DNA of 64,000 bases from Clostridia bacterium (GCA_017545865.1 JAFWXO010000003.1:1-64000), one strand, 5' to 3'; shown: positions 24,694 to 34,160, counted from the stretch's first letter. Notes: generated by a model not told the origin, from the letters alone. Numbers and translations are program-made.

Positions 24694-25932
24694 ATGAAAA
24701 AATTATTATCGTTTATTTTATCTTTAACTCTTGCCATTTCCCTTTGCGCCGTTTCGGCTTGCGCAGGTTCTGGTGATAAAGGTGGGCAAGGCGTTAAACT
24801 TATAAGTGGAAACGATTTGGTAAGCAAAGAGCCGTTCGTTAAGTGGGAAGGTAGGTATTCTTTTACCGAGAGTGACGGGGATTTACCCGCCAAAGTCAAC
24901 CTTTACCACTCGGCAACGGGCTTTACCATTGAGTTTACCGGAACTGAACTTTACGTTACGTTTGAAAGCGAGATAAGCGGTGGCAAATCTTCGCGCGAGC
25001 CGTACTATAACGTTGCCGTGGATAACGAAGTTATCCCCACCGTTTCCCCCGAAAGAACTTTCAAACTTACGGGCGGAACGGAAAAGGTTTGTATCGTTAG
25101 TGGGCTTGAAAATAAAAAGCACGTTGTTAAGTGCTTAAAAATGAGCGAGCCTTACGATGCAATAACGTCCATTATCTCTTTTGAAACCGACGGGGCTTTT
25201 ATCAAGCGCAATTTAGATTACGATAACGCAAACTTCCGCTTTATGTTCGTGTGCGCGTCGGGTGGCTCTGGCCACGGTTCGCTTGGGTATTCGGATGACG
25301 GTAAGGGTAGCCTTGGTAGAAACACCAAAAACAGTAGCGCCCTTCACTCCTTCAACTATTTAACTGCAAGGATGTTCGGGGCAGACGTTCAATACGTTGG
25401 CAACAGCGGTTGGGGCGTTTCTTACCCGTCAGGTCAGTCCGTTTACGACGTTATCGACTATTCGGGCATAACCACGTCAAACAACGTTTCAGGCGCTAAA
25501 CAAACGGCGCTTTGGGATCACTCTAAATGGATACCCGACGTTATCATTTTCAATATCGGCGGTAACGATACCGTGCAAGACGGGTTTAAGCAAAGCGTTT
25601 ATCAAGAAGAAGTTGTAAAACTCGTTAAAAAACTTCACGACCTTTATCCAAACGCTTATATGATTTGGACTCACACTAACTCTAACGCCGGCAAGTACGC
25701 TATCAGCGCCCTTAACGACGGTGGCGTTATGAGAGCAGGGTATTTAAAAGAAGTTATTATTCCTAAGGTTGGGGCTGACGGAACTGTTGGCGCAAACAAC
25801 CACAACAGTTTAGCAACCCATATCGAAACGGCTAATATTTTGGCAAACGCCTTAACAACCACTTGGGGCTTTACCGTTATTGAGCCAAACGTAACGCTTG
25901 AAAATTACGATAGCGTTCTCGTAAAATTCTAA
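24694..25932 (+). CDS. SGNH-fold esterase lipoprotein (CE2-like)
   Basis: 412 residues. Signal peptide with lipobox VSAC, Cys23. An N-terminal beta-sandwich (about 40-150) precedes an SGNH hydrolase domain, the layout of carbohydrate esterase family 2 deacetylases. FVCASGGSGHGSLGY takes the place of the GDS block, IIFNIGGNDT is block III and GANNHNSLATHIETA holds the C-terminal His. The nucleophile block is divergent, so activity needs proof. Closely follows the membrane hydrolase gene (4-base gap), suggesting joint action on surface or diet glycans. Confidence 0.7.
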   Translation: MKKLLSFILSLTLAISLCAVSACAGSGDKGGQGVKLISGNDLVSKEPFVKWEGRYSFTESDGDLPAKVNLYHSATGFTIEFTGTELYVTFESEISGGKSSREPYYNVAVDNEVIPTVSPERTFKLTGGTEKVCIVSGLENKKHVVKCLKMSEPYDAITSIISFETDGAFIKRNLDYDNANFRFMFVCASGGSGHGSLGYSDDGKGSLGRNTKNSSALHSFNYLTARMFGADVQYVGNSGWGVSYPSGQSVYDVIDYSGITTSNNVSGAKQTALWDHSKWIPDVIIFNIGGNDTVQDGFKQSVYQEEVVKLVKKLHDLYPNAYMIWTHTNSNAGKYAISALNDGGVMRAGYLKEVIIPKVGADGTVGANNHNSLATHIETANILANALTTTWGFTVIEPNVTLENYDSVLVKF

Positions 25933-25943
25933 CAAAATATAAA

Positions 25944-25974
25944 AAAACGGATAGGCAATTCGCCTATCCGTTTT
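25944..25974. terminator. Bidirectional terminator
   Basis: Stem AAAACGGATAGGC/GCCTATCCGTTTT with loop AATTC, between convergent genes. Confidence 0.92.
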
Positions 25975-25988
25975 AATTTTAAGTTAAA

Positions 25989-27281
25989 TTATTTTTTCTT
26001 TTTAAACGACGGTATAAACATAAACGCTAACGCGCTAAGCGCTAAAAGGTAGGGGTAGAAAAGGAAGGGGATAACCGCGCCTGCGGAAACCGCCGTTAAA
26101 CTAACCGCCGTTACCATTTGAGCGCCGTAGGGGATAATTCCTTGAACAACGCTACCAAAAATATCAAGGAGAGATGCCGTTTTGGTGCTCGTTATTCCGT
26201 ATTCTTCGCTAATGGTTTTTGCAATCGGCGCTGCCATAACGATTGCAACGGTGTTGTTTGCGGTTGCAACGTCCATTGCGGAAACTAATAAACTAATGCC
26301 GAGTTGACCGCCAACTTTGCCCTTAAAGAGTTTTTTAATTCCCGATAAGAGCGCGTCAAACCCGCCGAACTCTCTCATAAGCGCCGATAAAACGGTTACG
26401 AGCACGGTTACCATAATAACTTCAAACATACCGCTTGCGCCACCGCCCATTGACGAAACGACTGCAAGAAGTTCCACGCCGAGCGCAAGTTTGATAACGA
26501 TAGCCGTAACGATACCCGAAATTAAAACGACGAAAACGTTAATGCCAACGATACCGCCTATCAAAACTAAAACGTAAGGGAGAAGTAACCAAACGTTGAT
26601 TTTATCGGGAGTGTAGTCGCTTGCGCCGTCACTTGTCAAAGCGAAAATCAATAAAACGACGATTGTTAAAATTGCCGCGGGTAAAGCGATAAAGAAATTT
26701 TCTTTAAACTTATCTTTCATCTTGCAACCTTGGGTTGAAGTTGCAGCAATAGTTGTGTCTGAAATAAAAGATAAATTGTCACCGAACATTGCGCCACCGA
26801 TAACCGAGCCAACGATAAGCGGAAGGGAAATGCCCGTTGCTTGCGAGATTGCTAGCCCTATAGGAGCAATAACCGTTATAGTTCCGCAAGAAGTACCCAT
26901 AGCCGTTGAAACAAAGCAAGCAACTAAGAATAAAACGAGAGCGGAGAAGTTTGACGGGATAAAACTTAAAAATAAGTCCGCCACCGTTTTAGCGCCTTCT
27001 CTACCGAGAGTGCCTGCGAACACGCCTGCCGCAAGGAAGATAAGAATCATCGTAACGATGTTTTTATCCGCCAAGCCCTTTGCCATAACTGAAAGCTTAT
27101 CGTCAAACTTTAACTTGCGGTTTTGAAGGCAGGCAACGAGAATTGCCACCATAAACGCAACTACAACGCTCATAGCGTAAAAGTCGTTAAAGATTAAACT
27201 AAAACCTATATAAACTACTAAAAATACAGCGATGGGAAGAAGCGCCCACCAGTTACCTTTCTTTTGTGAAAGTTCTTGCAT
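25989..27281 (-). CDS. NhaC-family Na+/H+ antiporter-like transporter
   Basis: 430 residues with about 11-12 membrane helices. AMGTSCGTITVIAPIGLAI and GAMFGDNLSFISDTTIAAT are the discontinuous-helix motifs of the NhaC/ion-transporter superfamily. DVATANNTVAIVMAAPIAK is the matching element of the second repeat. Likely exchanges Na+ for H+ or an organic substrate at the membrane; some relatives carry malate/lactate. The frame is open to 27341, but AAGGAG lies 8 bases before the ATG at 27281. Confidence 0.85.
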   Translation of the reverse strand: MQELSQKKGNWWALLPIAVFLVVYIGFSLIFNDFYAMSVVVAFMVAILVACLQNRKLKFDDKLSVMAKGLADKNIVTMILIFLAAGVFAGTLGREGAKTVADLFLSFIPSNFSALVLFLVACFVSTAMGTSCGTITVIAPIGLAISQATGISLPLIVGSVIGGAMFGDNLSFISDTTIAATSTQGCKMKDKFKENFFIALPAAILTIVVLLIFALTSDGASDYTPDKINVWLLLPYVLVLIGGIVGINVFVVLISGIVTAIVIKLALGVELLAVVSSMGGGASGMFEVIMVTVLVTVLSALMREFGGFDALLSGIKKLFKGKVGGQLGISLLVSAMDVATANNTVAIVMAAPIAKTISEEYGITSTKTASLLDIFGSVVQGIIPYGAQMVTAVSLTAVSAGAVIPFLFYPYLLALSALAFMFIPSFKKKK

Positions 27282-27346
27282 AAAAATCTCCTTAGAGTTA
27301 GTTACTAAATTATATATTGAAACTAAAAAAAAGTCAATCAAACTAT

Positions 27347-27374
27347 TTGTTTTATAAACGAGATATGGTATAAT
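27347..27374 (+). promoter_or_regulatory. Promoter of the phosphatase pair
   Basis: TTGTTT 27347-27352 and an extended -10 TGGTATAAT ending at 27374, 28 bases before ATG. Confidence 0.6.
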
Positions 27375-27402
27375 ATAAAAAAATCAAAAAGGCGGTAAAA
27401 TC

Positions 27403-28212
27403 ATGGCTTATAACGAAAATTCGCTAACGAGCATTTGCGGTGCGCTTGCTTACGCTATGGGGATTGAAACTCCAAATAAAGCTAAAGAAAAGAACGAAGA
27501 ACTTTGCAGTTACGTTGATAAAGTTTTCGGTGGAGAAAAGGCGGATAGGGTTATTATGTTCAACCCCGACGCTATTGCCGAGTGGGTATATAGAAAATAC
27601 CCAGAACTTTTTATCGACGTTAAGGCTCACTCAGATATTGAAATTCCGCTTTGCTCGGTTATGCCAAGCGTAACCCCCGTTTGCTTTGGAACGATGTATA
27701 CGGGCGCAGAGCCTAAAGTTCACGGCATTATGAAATACGAAAAGCCCGTTATCAAAATCGATACCATTTTCGATGCGCTCATAAGGGCAGGCAAAAAGGT
27801 GGCGGTTATCACTTACGAAAAGTGTAGTATTAGTAGAATTTTCTTAGAGCGCGATATGGATTATTTCCATTATGAAGACGGGGATATTTCTAACGTCAAC
27901 GCAAAAGCCTATGAACTTATTTTGAAAGACGAGCACGATTTTATCGTTATCTATAACGGTAACTACGATTCCGTTATGCACAAAAACGGTCCTGAAAGTT
28001 TAAAATCGCTTTCCGAAATTCGCGCAAACGGTCACGCGTTTTCCGTTCTTAGCGAACTCGTTAAAGAAAACTGGAAAAACCACAACGTTTTAATGGGTTT
28101 TGCTATGGATCACGGCTGTCACGAAATTGACGGGGGTTGCGGTTCGCACGGGCTTGATATGGAAGAAGATTTGAATATCGTTCATTTATATAAAGGATAT
28201 AAAAGGGTATGA
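27403..28212 (+). CDS. Alkaline-phosphatase-superfamily hydrolase
   Basis: 269 residues. SVTPVCFGTMYTG contains a Thr in the position of the superfamily nucleophile, and the C-terminal MDHGCHEIDGGCGSHG supplies Asp/His metal ligands. Related to phosphodiesterases and phosphopentomutase-like enzymes with two metal ions. No signal peptide, so cytoplasmic. Its stop overlaps the ATG of the histidine phosphatase (ATGA), implying coupled expression and a shared phosphate-ester pathway; the substrate cannot be deduced. Confidence 0.7.
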   Translation: MAYNENSLTSICGALAYAMGIETPNKAKEKNEELCSYVDKVFGGEKADRVIMFNPDAIAEWVYRKYPELFIDVKAHSDIEIPLCSVMPSVTPVCFGTMYTGAEPKVHGIMKYEKPVIKIDTIFDALIRAGKKVAVITYEKCSISRIFLERDMDYFHYEDGDISNVNAKAYELILKDEHDFIVIYNGNYDSVMHKNGPESLKSLSEIRANGHAFSVLSELVKENWKNHNVLMGFAMDHGCHEIDGGCGSHGLDMEEDLNIVHLYKGYKRV

Positions 28213-28793
28213 GAGTTTACGTTATACGCCACGGCGAAAGTGTTAACAACAACTTAAAAAGATGGACTGGTTGGTTTGACGCTCCGCTCACCGAAAAAGG
28301 CTATCAAGACGCGCGCCTCGTAAAAGAGTTTTTATCGGGCGTTAAAATTGACAAGGTTTATTCAAGCGATTTATCCCGCTCTATCGAAACCTCTAAAACG
28401 GCGATGCCTAATCGTGAGATAGAAATAACCCCCTTGCTTAGAGAAATCAACCTTGGCTCTATGGAAAATAGACCGTGGACGGATATGACCGCCGAGCAAA
28501 AAGAACGTGGAGTAGCCGTTGGTTACAAGGAGTTTGGCGGGGAAACGAAAGATGAGTTTAACGCGCGAATTAACGAGTTTTTTAAAATTTTAGAAAACAG
28601 CGGTTTTGAGAGCGTTGCCGTGTTCACTCACGGCGGTTGGCTTCGCGGTTCGCTCGATAAAGTTTTGGGCGTAAACTTACCAAAAAGCAAAGTTTTATGC
28701 GGAAACTGCGCCGCTATTATTTATGATTATAACGGCGAGTGGATATTAAATAGTTTTATAAATAATATCTCCGCTAAAGTAACGCCCGTTTAA
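28209..28793 (+). CDS. Histidine phosphatase (phosphoglycerate-mutase-like)
   Basis: 194 residues. VIRHGESVNN near the start carries the phospho-accepting His. KVYSSDLSRSIETS is the conserved phosphate-binding stretch, and FTHGGWLRG holds the second His. Length and sequence fit the broad-specificity CobC/GpmB-like branch. Coupled to the upstream phosphatase gene; ends at a strong terminator. Confidence 0.85.
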   Translation: MRVYVIRHGESVNNNLKRWTGWFDAPLTEKGYQDARLVKEFLSGVKIDKVYSSDLSRSIETSKTAMPNREIEITPLLREINLGSMENRPWTDMTAEQKERGVAVGYKEFGGETKDEFNARINEFFKILENSGFESVAVFTHGGWLRGSLDKVLGVNLPKSKVLCGNCAAIIYDYNGEWILNSFINNISAKVTPV

Positions 28794-28800
28794 TAATAGA

Positions 28801-28824
28801 AAAAAGGCTCAAACGAGCCTTTTT
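28801..28824 (+). terminator. Terminator
   Basis: A 10-bp stem AAAAAGGCTC/GAGCCTTTTT with loop AAAC. Confidence 0.92.
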
Positions 28825-28836
28825 AGTTTGTTATCG

Positions 28837-28865
28837 TTGATTTTTTTGGCAAGAAATGTTATAAT
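28837..28865 (+). promoter_or_regulatory. Promoter of sstT
   Basis: TTGATT 28837-28842 and TATAAT 28860-28865 with a 17-base spacer. Confidence 0.8.
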
Positions 28866-28897
28866 ATAAAAGCATTAAATTACGAAAGGAAAAAGTT

Positions 28898-30211
28898 ATG
28901 GCAAAATCATTTAAAGAAGTAACTTCCGCAGTTGGCAAGTTTTTTAAAGCCGTGTGGAAAGGAATTTTCAAAATCCCGTTTATTGCCCGCGTTGCAATCG
29001 GGCTTGCAATCGGCGTTATCTTAGCGCTTCTTGCTCCAAAGGCAACGTTTATCGCCGTGTTCGGCACGGTGTTTGCAGGCGCGTTAAAGGGTATTGCGCC
29101 CGTGCTCGTTTTTATTCTTATTACGAGCGCTTTATCATCGGCAGGTAAAAACTTAGGCTCAAGATTTTTCAAAATCATTTGCTTGTATTTATCAACAACG
29201 CTTCTTGCAGCCGTTTTAGCGGTAGTCGCGTCGTACGCGTTCAAACTCACTATTCCTTTGGCGGACAAGCCCACGGGTTACAACCCGCCGAGCGGTCTTG
29301 GCGAAGTGTTCAGCACCCTTTTAGCAAACGTTGTTGAAAACCCCGTTTCCGCGCTCATTAGCGGTAATTACGTTGGCATTTTGGCTTGGTCTATAATGCT
29401 CGGTATTGCGCTTAGATTCGTTGCCTCTGATAAAACAAAAGAAGTTATGAACGATTTATCAAAGGGCGTTTCAAAGGTTGTTGGTTGGGTTATCCAACTT
29501 GCTCCCCTTGGCGTTATGGGTTTAGTTTTTAGCGCGGTTAGTTCCTTGGGCGTTGAAATATTTGCCGATTACGGCAAGCTCGTTTTACTCTTAGTTGGAA
29601 CGATGCTCGTTTTCTCGCTCGTTATCAATCCGCTTATAATGTTCTTGTGCTTAAAGAAAAACCCTTATCCGCTCGTTTTGCGTTGCTTAAAGGAAAGTGG
29701 TATTCAAGCCTTCTTTACAAGAAGTTCGGCTGCGAATATTCCCGTTAACATGAAACTTTGCTCCGATCTTGGCTTGGATAAAGAATATTATTCCGTTGCC
29801 GTTCCCCTCGGCGCAACTATCAATATGGATGGGGCTGCCATCACCATAACCATTATGAGTTTAGCAGCCGCCTTCTCGCTTGGCGTTAACGTTAACTTTT
29901 TCGTTGCAATCTTGCTTTGCTTCGTTGCAACACTCGGCGCGTGCGGCGCGTCTGGCGTTCCCGGTGGCTCGCTCCTTCTTATTCCTATGGCTTGCTCGCT
30001 CTTAGGCGTTGACGCTAGCGTTGCTATGCAAGTGGTGGGCGTAGGCTTTGTTATCGGCGTTATTCAAGATTCCGTGGAAACCGCTCTCAACTCGTCGGGT
30101 GACGTTATGTTTACCGCAACCGCTGAGTTTATGGAATGGAAAAAGCAAGGCAAACCCTTTTACTTTACTGAAAAGCAAAAGGCAAAAGCGCTTACAAAAA
30201 CCGAAGAATAA
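28898..30211 (+). CDS. sstT: Serine/threonine:Na+ symporter SstT
   Basis: 437 residues, about eight helices plus two re-entrant hairpins of the DAACS (GltPh) fold. It imports serine and threonine with Na+. TRSSAANIPVNMKLCSDLGL and VAVPLGATINMDGAAIT are the HP1/TM7 signatures with the NMDG Na+ site. ACGASGVPGGSLLLIPMACSLLG is HP2. This wording is more like SstT than glutamate carriers. AAAGGA lies 8 bases before the ATG. Confidence 0.9.
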   Translation: MAKSFKEVTSAVGKFFKAVWKGIFKIPFIARVAIGLAIGVILALLAPKATFIAVFGTVFAGALKGIAPVLVFILITSALSSAGKNLGSRFFKIICLYLSTTLLAAVLAVVASYAFKLTIPLADKPTGYNPPSGLGEVFSTLLANVVENPVSALISGNYVGILAWSIMLGIALRFVASDKTKEVMNDLSKGVSKVVGWVIQLAPLGVMGLVFSAVSSLGVEIFADYGKLVLLLVGTMLVFSLVINPLIMFLCLKKNPYPLVLRCLKESGIQAFFTRSSAANIPVNMKLCSDLGLDKEYYSVAVPLGATINMDGAAITITIMSLAAAFSLGVNVNFFVAILLCFVATLGACGASGVPGGSLLLIPMACSLLGVDASVAMQVVGVGFVIGVIQDSVETALNSSGDVMFTATAEFMEWKKQGKPFYFTEKQKAKALTKTEE

Positions 30212-30239
30212 AAAATGAAAAGGCTAAAAAGGTGTGAAA

Positions 30240-30365
30240 ATGAAATTTTTAAAAATGGCGGGTAAAATTGCATTGCTGATTTTAGAGTGCATAGGTTATT
30301 TACTGCTTACCCTGTCGTTACTATGGATATTTTTCGATATCTTTCCGTCTAAAAAAGCAAAATAA
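30240..30365 (+). CDS. Single-span membrane microprotein
   Basis: 41 residues: a basic start (MKFLKMAGK), one helix of about 25 hydrophobic residues and a short basic tail (PSKKAK). AAAGGTG stands 8 bases before the ATG. It is 28 bases after sstT and a terminator directly follows its stop, so it is probably co-transcribed. It could assist the transporter, as small membrane proteins often do; no family recognised. Confidence 0.5.
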   Translation: MKFLKMAGKIALLILECIGYLLLTLSLLWIFFDIFPSKKAK

Positions 30366-30390
30366 AAAAAGGCTCTTATCGAGCCTTTTT
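30366..30390 (+). terminator. Terminator
   Basis: Stem AAAAAGGCTC/GAGCCTTTTT, the same stem sequence as at 28801. A second weak hairpin (AGTCG/CGACT) lies at about 30409-30431. Confidence 0.9.
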
Positions 30391-30517
30391 TGTTTGCAAA
30401 AAAACAAAAAGTCGCGCCTATTAGCACGACTGTTAATATAATTATTATACCATAATTAAAAATAAAAGTCAAACGAATTTAACTATAATTTTAAATTTGT
30501 TAAATTTTTATTTAGCG

Positions 30518-30546
30518 TTTACAAAGGCGATAAAATGTTGTAAAAT
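30518..30546 (+). promoter_or_regulatory. Promoter implying a leaderless mRNA
   Basis: TTTACA 30518-30523 and TAAAAT 30541-30546, 17-base spacer. The ATG begins 6 bases after the -10, where transcription itself should start. Confidence 0.65.
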
Positions 30547-30552
30547 AATGCT

Positions 30553-31347
30553 ATGAAGGTTAAAACGATTATTGAAAAATGGTATAAACTCTTAGAGTTT
30601 CCGTCTGAGTTTAACGGGGAGTTTTATTCAATTTTAAACTCTTATAAAATTGATGAAAATAGCGATATTAAAAGTTACGATAAGTCGTGTAAAGACGGGA
30701 AGAAAAATCTTTTATCCGCCCTTTATTTTTGCGAAAGCGCGGCAAATAGTTTGCTTGAAAAGGGCGTTCCTTTTGAAATTATCGTTGAAACGCTCAAAGA
30801 TATAGTTGTTTGGGCTAAAACTTGGTCAAATCTCAAAGGGGAATTGTATCTTGGCGAATTAAACTGGCTCAACTATCACTTGTCGGGCAGGTTGTTCCGT
30901 TTGGGCAGGTTGCAGTTTGCTTTCGGCTCGGCGGAAGAAGATATTGAAAAGTATTCCGTTAAAAAGGGTGAATTAGTAGTTGAAGTTCATATCCCCGAAG
31001 GCGGTAAACTTTTAATAGAAGATTGCAAAAAGTCGTTAGATTTGGCGAGAGAGTTTTTTGCAAAATATTTCCCCGAAAAACCTTTTAAAGTTTTCACTTG
31101 CTCGTCTTGGCTTCTTGACAAAACGCTTGAAAAATACCTTGCGCCGTCTTCTAACGTTTTAAATTTTGCGGGCTTGTTTGAAAGGGTTTCATCAAAGCCT
31201 TCAAACGCCATTATAAAATACCTTTTAGGTTGGGGCGTAACGCTTGAAACCTTGCCGTCAGTTTCGGCGGTAGGTTTCCCCGATAGAATAAAACAAGCCG
31301 TTTTAAACGGCGAAACTTTTTACGAAACTCTTGGAGTTATTAGGTAG
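30553..31347 (+). CDS. Acyltransferase-domain-type protein (uncertain)
   Basis: 264 residues. Begins KVKTIIEKWYKLLEFP with an N-terminal helical domain; the C-terminal part (FKVFTCSSWLLDKTLEKYL and FERVSS) resembles GNAT-like proteins annotated as acyltransferase-domain proteins (DUF5596-type N-terminus). The reaction is unknown. It lacks an RBS and its ATG coincides with the expected transcription start. The FGGY kinase gene follows after 14 bases, so they form an operon. Confidence 0.55.
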   Translation: MKVKTIIEKWYKLLEFPSEFNGEFYSILNSYKIDENSDIKSYDKSCKDGKKNLLSALYFCESAANSLLEKGVPFEIIVETLKDIVVWAKTWSNLKGELYLGELNWLNYHLSGRLFRLGRLQFAFGSAEEDIEKYSVKKGELVVEVHIPEGGKLLIEDCKKSLDLAREFFAKYFPEKPFKVFTCSSWLLDKTLEKYLAPSSNVLNFAGLFERVSSKPSNAIIKYLLGWGVTLETLPSVSAVGFPDRIKQAVLNGETFYETLGVIR

Positions 31348-31361
31348 GATATAGGTAAAAA

Positions 31362-32639
31362 ATGAAAGCAATAGGAATAGATATCGGAACAACGAGTATT
31401 AGCGGTGTGCTATATAGCGTTAGTTCGAAAAGCTTAATAAAATCACTCACAAAAAATAGCAACGCGTTTATTCAAACGGAAAACTTTTGGGAAAAGATTC
31501 AAAACGTTGAAAAAATAATAGGCGTTGCAACGGAAATTTTAAACGAACTTTTAACTTGTGACGTTGCCGTTATCGGTGTGACTGGGCAAATGCACGGCAT
31601 CGTTTATTACGATAAAAACGGCTCTGCCGTTAGCCCCCTTTACACCTGGCAAGACGGTAGGGGAAATCTTCCCTACAAAAACTCTACTTACGCCGAGTTT
31701 TTAAAAAGCAGTTCGGGTTACGGGTGCGTTACCGATTTTTATAATAGAGAAAACGGCTTAGTTCCCGTTAGCGCCGTTGGGTTTTGCTCGATAGCAGACT
31801 ATCTCACTATGAATTTGTGCGGGGTAAACAAACCTATAATTCACTCGTCTAACGCGGGAAGTTTCGGGTGCTTTGATTTAGAAAAGAACGAGTTTATAAA
31901 CGGGTGTAAAGAAATAGTTACATCGGGCTTTAAGATTGTTGGCAAGTATAAAGGCGTTCCCGTTAGCGTTGCGATAGGGGATAACCAAGCAAGCGTTTTG
32001 GCAACGTGCAAGAGCGATGGTGTTTTGTTCAACGTTGGCACGGGCAGTCAAGTTTCAATCGTGAGTGATAAGATTAAAGTTTTAGATAACGTTGAAACAA
32101 GGCCGTATTTTGAAAATAAGTATTTGCTCGTTGGCTCGGCGCTTTGCGGTGGCAGGGCGTATTCTTTAGTTAAAGATTTTATCCGCGATATTATAAGCGA
32201 AAAAACCGAAATTACCGATAGCGAAGTTTATCAAATTATGGCAAGGTTTTTAGAAAGGGTTAAAACCCCGTCAATAACGGCAGACACAAGGTTTGCAGGC
32301 ACTCGCGCGGATAAGACTATAAGCGGTAGTTTTTCAGGCGTTACTACTGAAAATTTCAAGCCGAGTGAGTTTATAGCGTCGGTTTTATACGGTATGGTTG
32401 AAGAACTTTACGGTATGTATGAAAGTTTTGGCGAGAAAAGGGCTTGTCTTATAGGCTCTGGAAACGGGGTTAAGAACAACAAACGCTTAGTTGAGATAGC
32501 AGAAGAAAAGTTTGGCGTTAAAATGGAAAAGCCGAGTTTTAATGAAGAAGCGTCTTTCGGCGCTATGCTTTACGGGCTTATTGCAATCGGAAAGTTTTCC
32601 ACCGTTAGCGAAGCGCAACAGCTTATAAAATACGAATAA
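31362..32639 (+). CDS. FGGY-family carbohydrate kinase (sedoheptulokinase-like)
   Basis: 425 residues, actin-like ATPase fold of the FGGY kinases. IGIDIGTTSISGVLY is the phosphate-1 motif, GVTGQMHGIVYY with TWQDGRG the sugar-binding region, GDNQASVLAT with FNVGTGSQVS the central phosphate motif, and IGSGNGVKNN the adenosine motif. The QMHG and WQDGR pattern is closest to sedoheptulokinases. It is shorter than glycerol or xylulose kinases. In an operon with the acyltransferase-like gene; not an obvious rhamnulokinase. Confidence 0.8.
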   Translation: MKAIGIDIGTTSISGVLYSVSSKSLIKSLTKNSNAFIQTENFWEKIQNVEKIIGVATEILNELLTCDVAVIGVTGQMHGIVYYDKNGSAVSPLYTWQDGRGNLPYKNSTYAEFLKSSSGYGCVTDFYNRENGLVPVSAVGFCSIADYLTMNLCGVNKPIIHSSNAGSFGCFDLEKNEFINGCKEIVTSGFKIVGKYKGVPVSVAIGDNQASVLATCKSDGVLFNVGTGSQVSIVSDKIKVLDNVETRPYFENKYLLVGSALCGGRAYSLVKDFIRDIISEKTEITDSEVYQIMARFLERVKTPSITADTRFAGTRADKTISGSFSGVTTENFKPSEFIASVLYGMVEELYGMYESFGEKRACLIGSGNGVKNNKRLVEIAEEKFGVKMEKPSFNEEASFGAMLYGLIAIGKFSTVSEAQQLIKYE

Positions 32640-32640
32640 A

Positions 32641-32665
32641 AAAGGGGGAATAAAATTCTCCCTTT
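32641..32665 (+). terminator. Terminator
   Basis: Stem AAAGGGGGAAT/ATTCTCCCTTT with one G-T pair and loop AAA; the T-run is short. Confidence 0.65.
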
Positions 32666-32721
32666 ACTAATTTAAAAAAGTATAGTAAAATAGTTATATA
32701 AAAACAAATAAGGAGCAAATT

Positions 32722-34146
32722 ATGGCAAAAACTGTTAAAGATATTTTAGCAATGATTAAAGAAAACGGCATTAAGATGGTTGACTTTAAAATGGTTGACA
32801 TTAACGGCCAATTCCGCCACGTTACTATCCCTGCCGAAAACTTTTCGGAAGACACGCTTAAAAGCGGTATCGGTTTCGACGCGTCAAACTACGGTTACGC
32901 AGTCGTTGAAAAGAGCGATATGGTGTTTATCCCCGATCCCGATACGGCAGTTATCGATCCCTTCTGTTCAATCCCCACTCTTTCTATGACGGGCAACGCT
33001 ATGATAATCGCGTCCCCCGAGCACAAACCTTTACCGCAATATCCAAGAAACGTTATCAAGGCGGCGGTTGAAGAACTTAAAAAGAGCGGTATTGCCGACG
33101 AGATGTTTATTCTTCCCGAGTTTGAATTTTACCTTTTCGACCAAGTTGGTTGGGAAGTTAGCGGTAGAGAAATTAGCGCAACGGTTGATGCCGTTCAATC
33201 GTACTGGAATAGCGCAACCGAAGGCTTAGGCGTGGTTGTTCCCAAGCAAAAAAATTATCATATCGCTAAGCCGTTTGACGTTTCTTACGAGTGCCGTAGC
33301 GAAATGTGTATGCACATGAAGGATATGGGCGTTGAAATCAATTATCATCACCCCGAAGTTGCCGCAAGCGGTCAGTTTGAAATTGAACCGCAACTTGGCG
33401 AAATCGTTCACATGGCAGATGCTACTATGAACATTAAGTACATTATCCACAACACCGCGCTCAAGTATGGCAAGACCGCAACCTTTATGCCCAAGCCTAT
33501 TTACGGCGAAGCGGGTAGCGGTATGCACGTTCACATGCTCTTGAAAAAGGACGGTAAACCCGTGTTTGCCGATGATAAGGGTTACGCAGGTCTTAGCGAA
33601 ACGGCTCATTACTTTATGGGTGGTTTGTTAAAACACATAGCGTCGCTTTGCGCTATCACTAACCCATGCACAAACTCTTTCAAGCGTTTAATCCCGGGTT
33701 TTGAAGCGCCCGTAACGGTAGGCTATGCAACGAGTAATCGTAGCGCGGTAATAAGAATTCCAGCGTACGCAAAATCGCCCGATAAACGCCGTTTTGAGCT
33801 TAGAAACCCCGATGCAACTTGCAACCCGTATTACTGTTACGCCGCAATACTTATGGCTGGGCTTGACGGTGTTAAGAATAAGATTGATCCAAGCGCTCAC
33901 GGTTGGGGTCCGTTTGACTTTAACCTTTATCATCTCCCCGAAGAAGAAAAGGCAAAACTTCAAGGCTTGCCCGTATCTCTTGAACAAGCGCTCGACGCTC
34001 TTGAAAAGGATAATGACTACTTGACCGCAAGCGGAGTATTCCCAAAAGAACTTATCGAAAACTTTATAAAGAGCAAGCGTGCAGAGTGCCGTCAATTATC
34101 GGCAATTCCGCACCCTGCAGAGTTTGATAAGTATTTCAACCTTTAA
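32722..34146 (+). CDS. glnA: Glutamine synthetase, type I
   Basis: 474 residues. Makes glutamine from glutamate, ammonia and ATP as a cytoplasmic dodecamer. VDINGQFRHVTIP, ILPEFEFYLFD (metal site), HHPEVAASGQFEIE, GEAGSGMHVHMLL, and NRSAVIRIPAYAKSPDKRRFELRNPDA are conserved GSI segments. KSPDKRRFE and the full length fit GSI. The NLYHLPEEE segment retains the region of the adenylylation tyrosine of the beta subtype, though no GlnE is seen here. AAGGAG precedes the ATG; a strong terminator follows. Confidence 0.97.
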   Translation: MAKTVKDILAMIKENGIKMVDFKMVDINGQFRHVTIPAENFSEDTLKSGIGFDASNYGYAVVEKSDMVFIPDPDTAVIDPFCSIPTLSMTGNAMIIASPEHKPLPQYPRNVIKAAVEELKKSGIADEMFILPEFEFYLFDQVGWEVSGREISATVDAVQSYWNSATEGLGVVVPKQKNYHIAKPFDVSYECRSEMCMHMKDMGVEINYHHPEVAASGQFEIEPQLGEIVHMADATMNIKYIIHNTALKYGKTATFMPKPIYGEAGSGMHVHMLLKKDGKPVFADDKGYAGLSETAHYFMGGLLKHIASLCAITNPCTNSFKRLIPGFEAPVTVGYATSNRSAVIRIPAYAKSPDKRRFELRNPDATCNPYYCYAAILMAGLDGVKNKIDPSAHGWGPFDFNLYHLPEEEKAKLQGLPVSLEQALDALEKDNDYLTASGVFPKELIENFIKSKRAECRQLSAIPHPAEFDKYFNL

Positions 34147-34160
34147 TTAGCAATAAATTA

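Noticed and set aside
31362..32639. Rhamnulokinase (rhaB) for the rhamnose pathway
   Set aside because: Sugar-site motifs QMHG and WQDGR are closer to sedoheptulokinases and it is far from rhaA.
33226..34095. Long minus-strand frames opposite glnA
   Set aside because: They lie fully inside a well-recognised gene, have no RBS and no family motifs.
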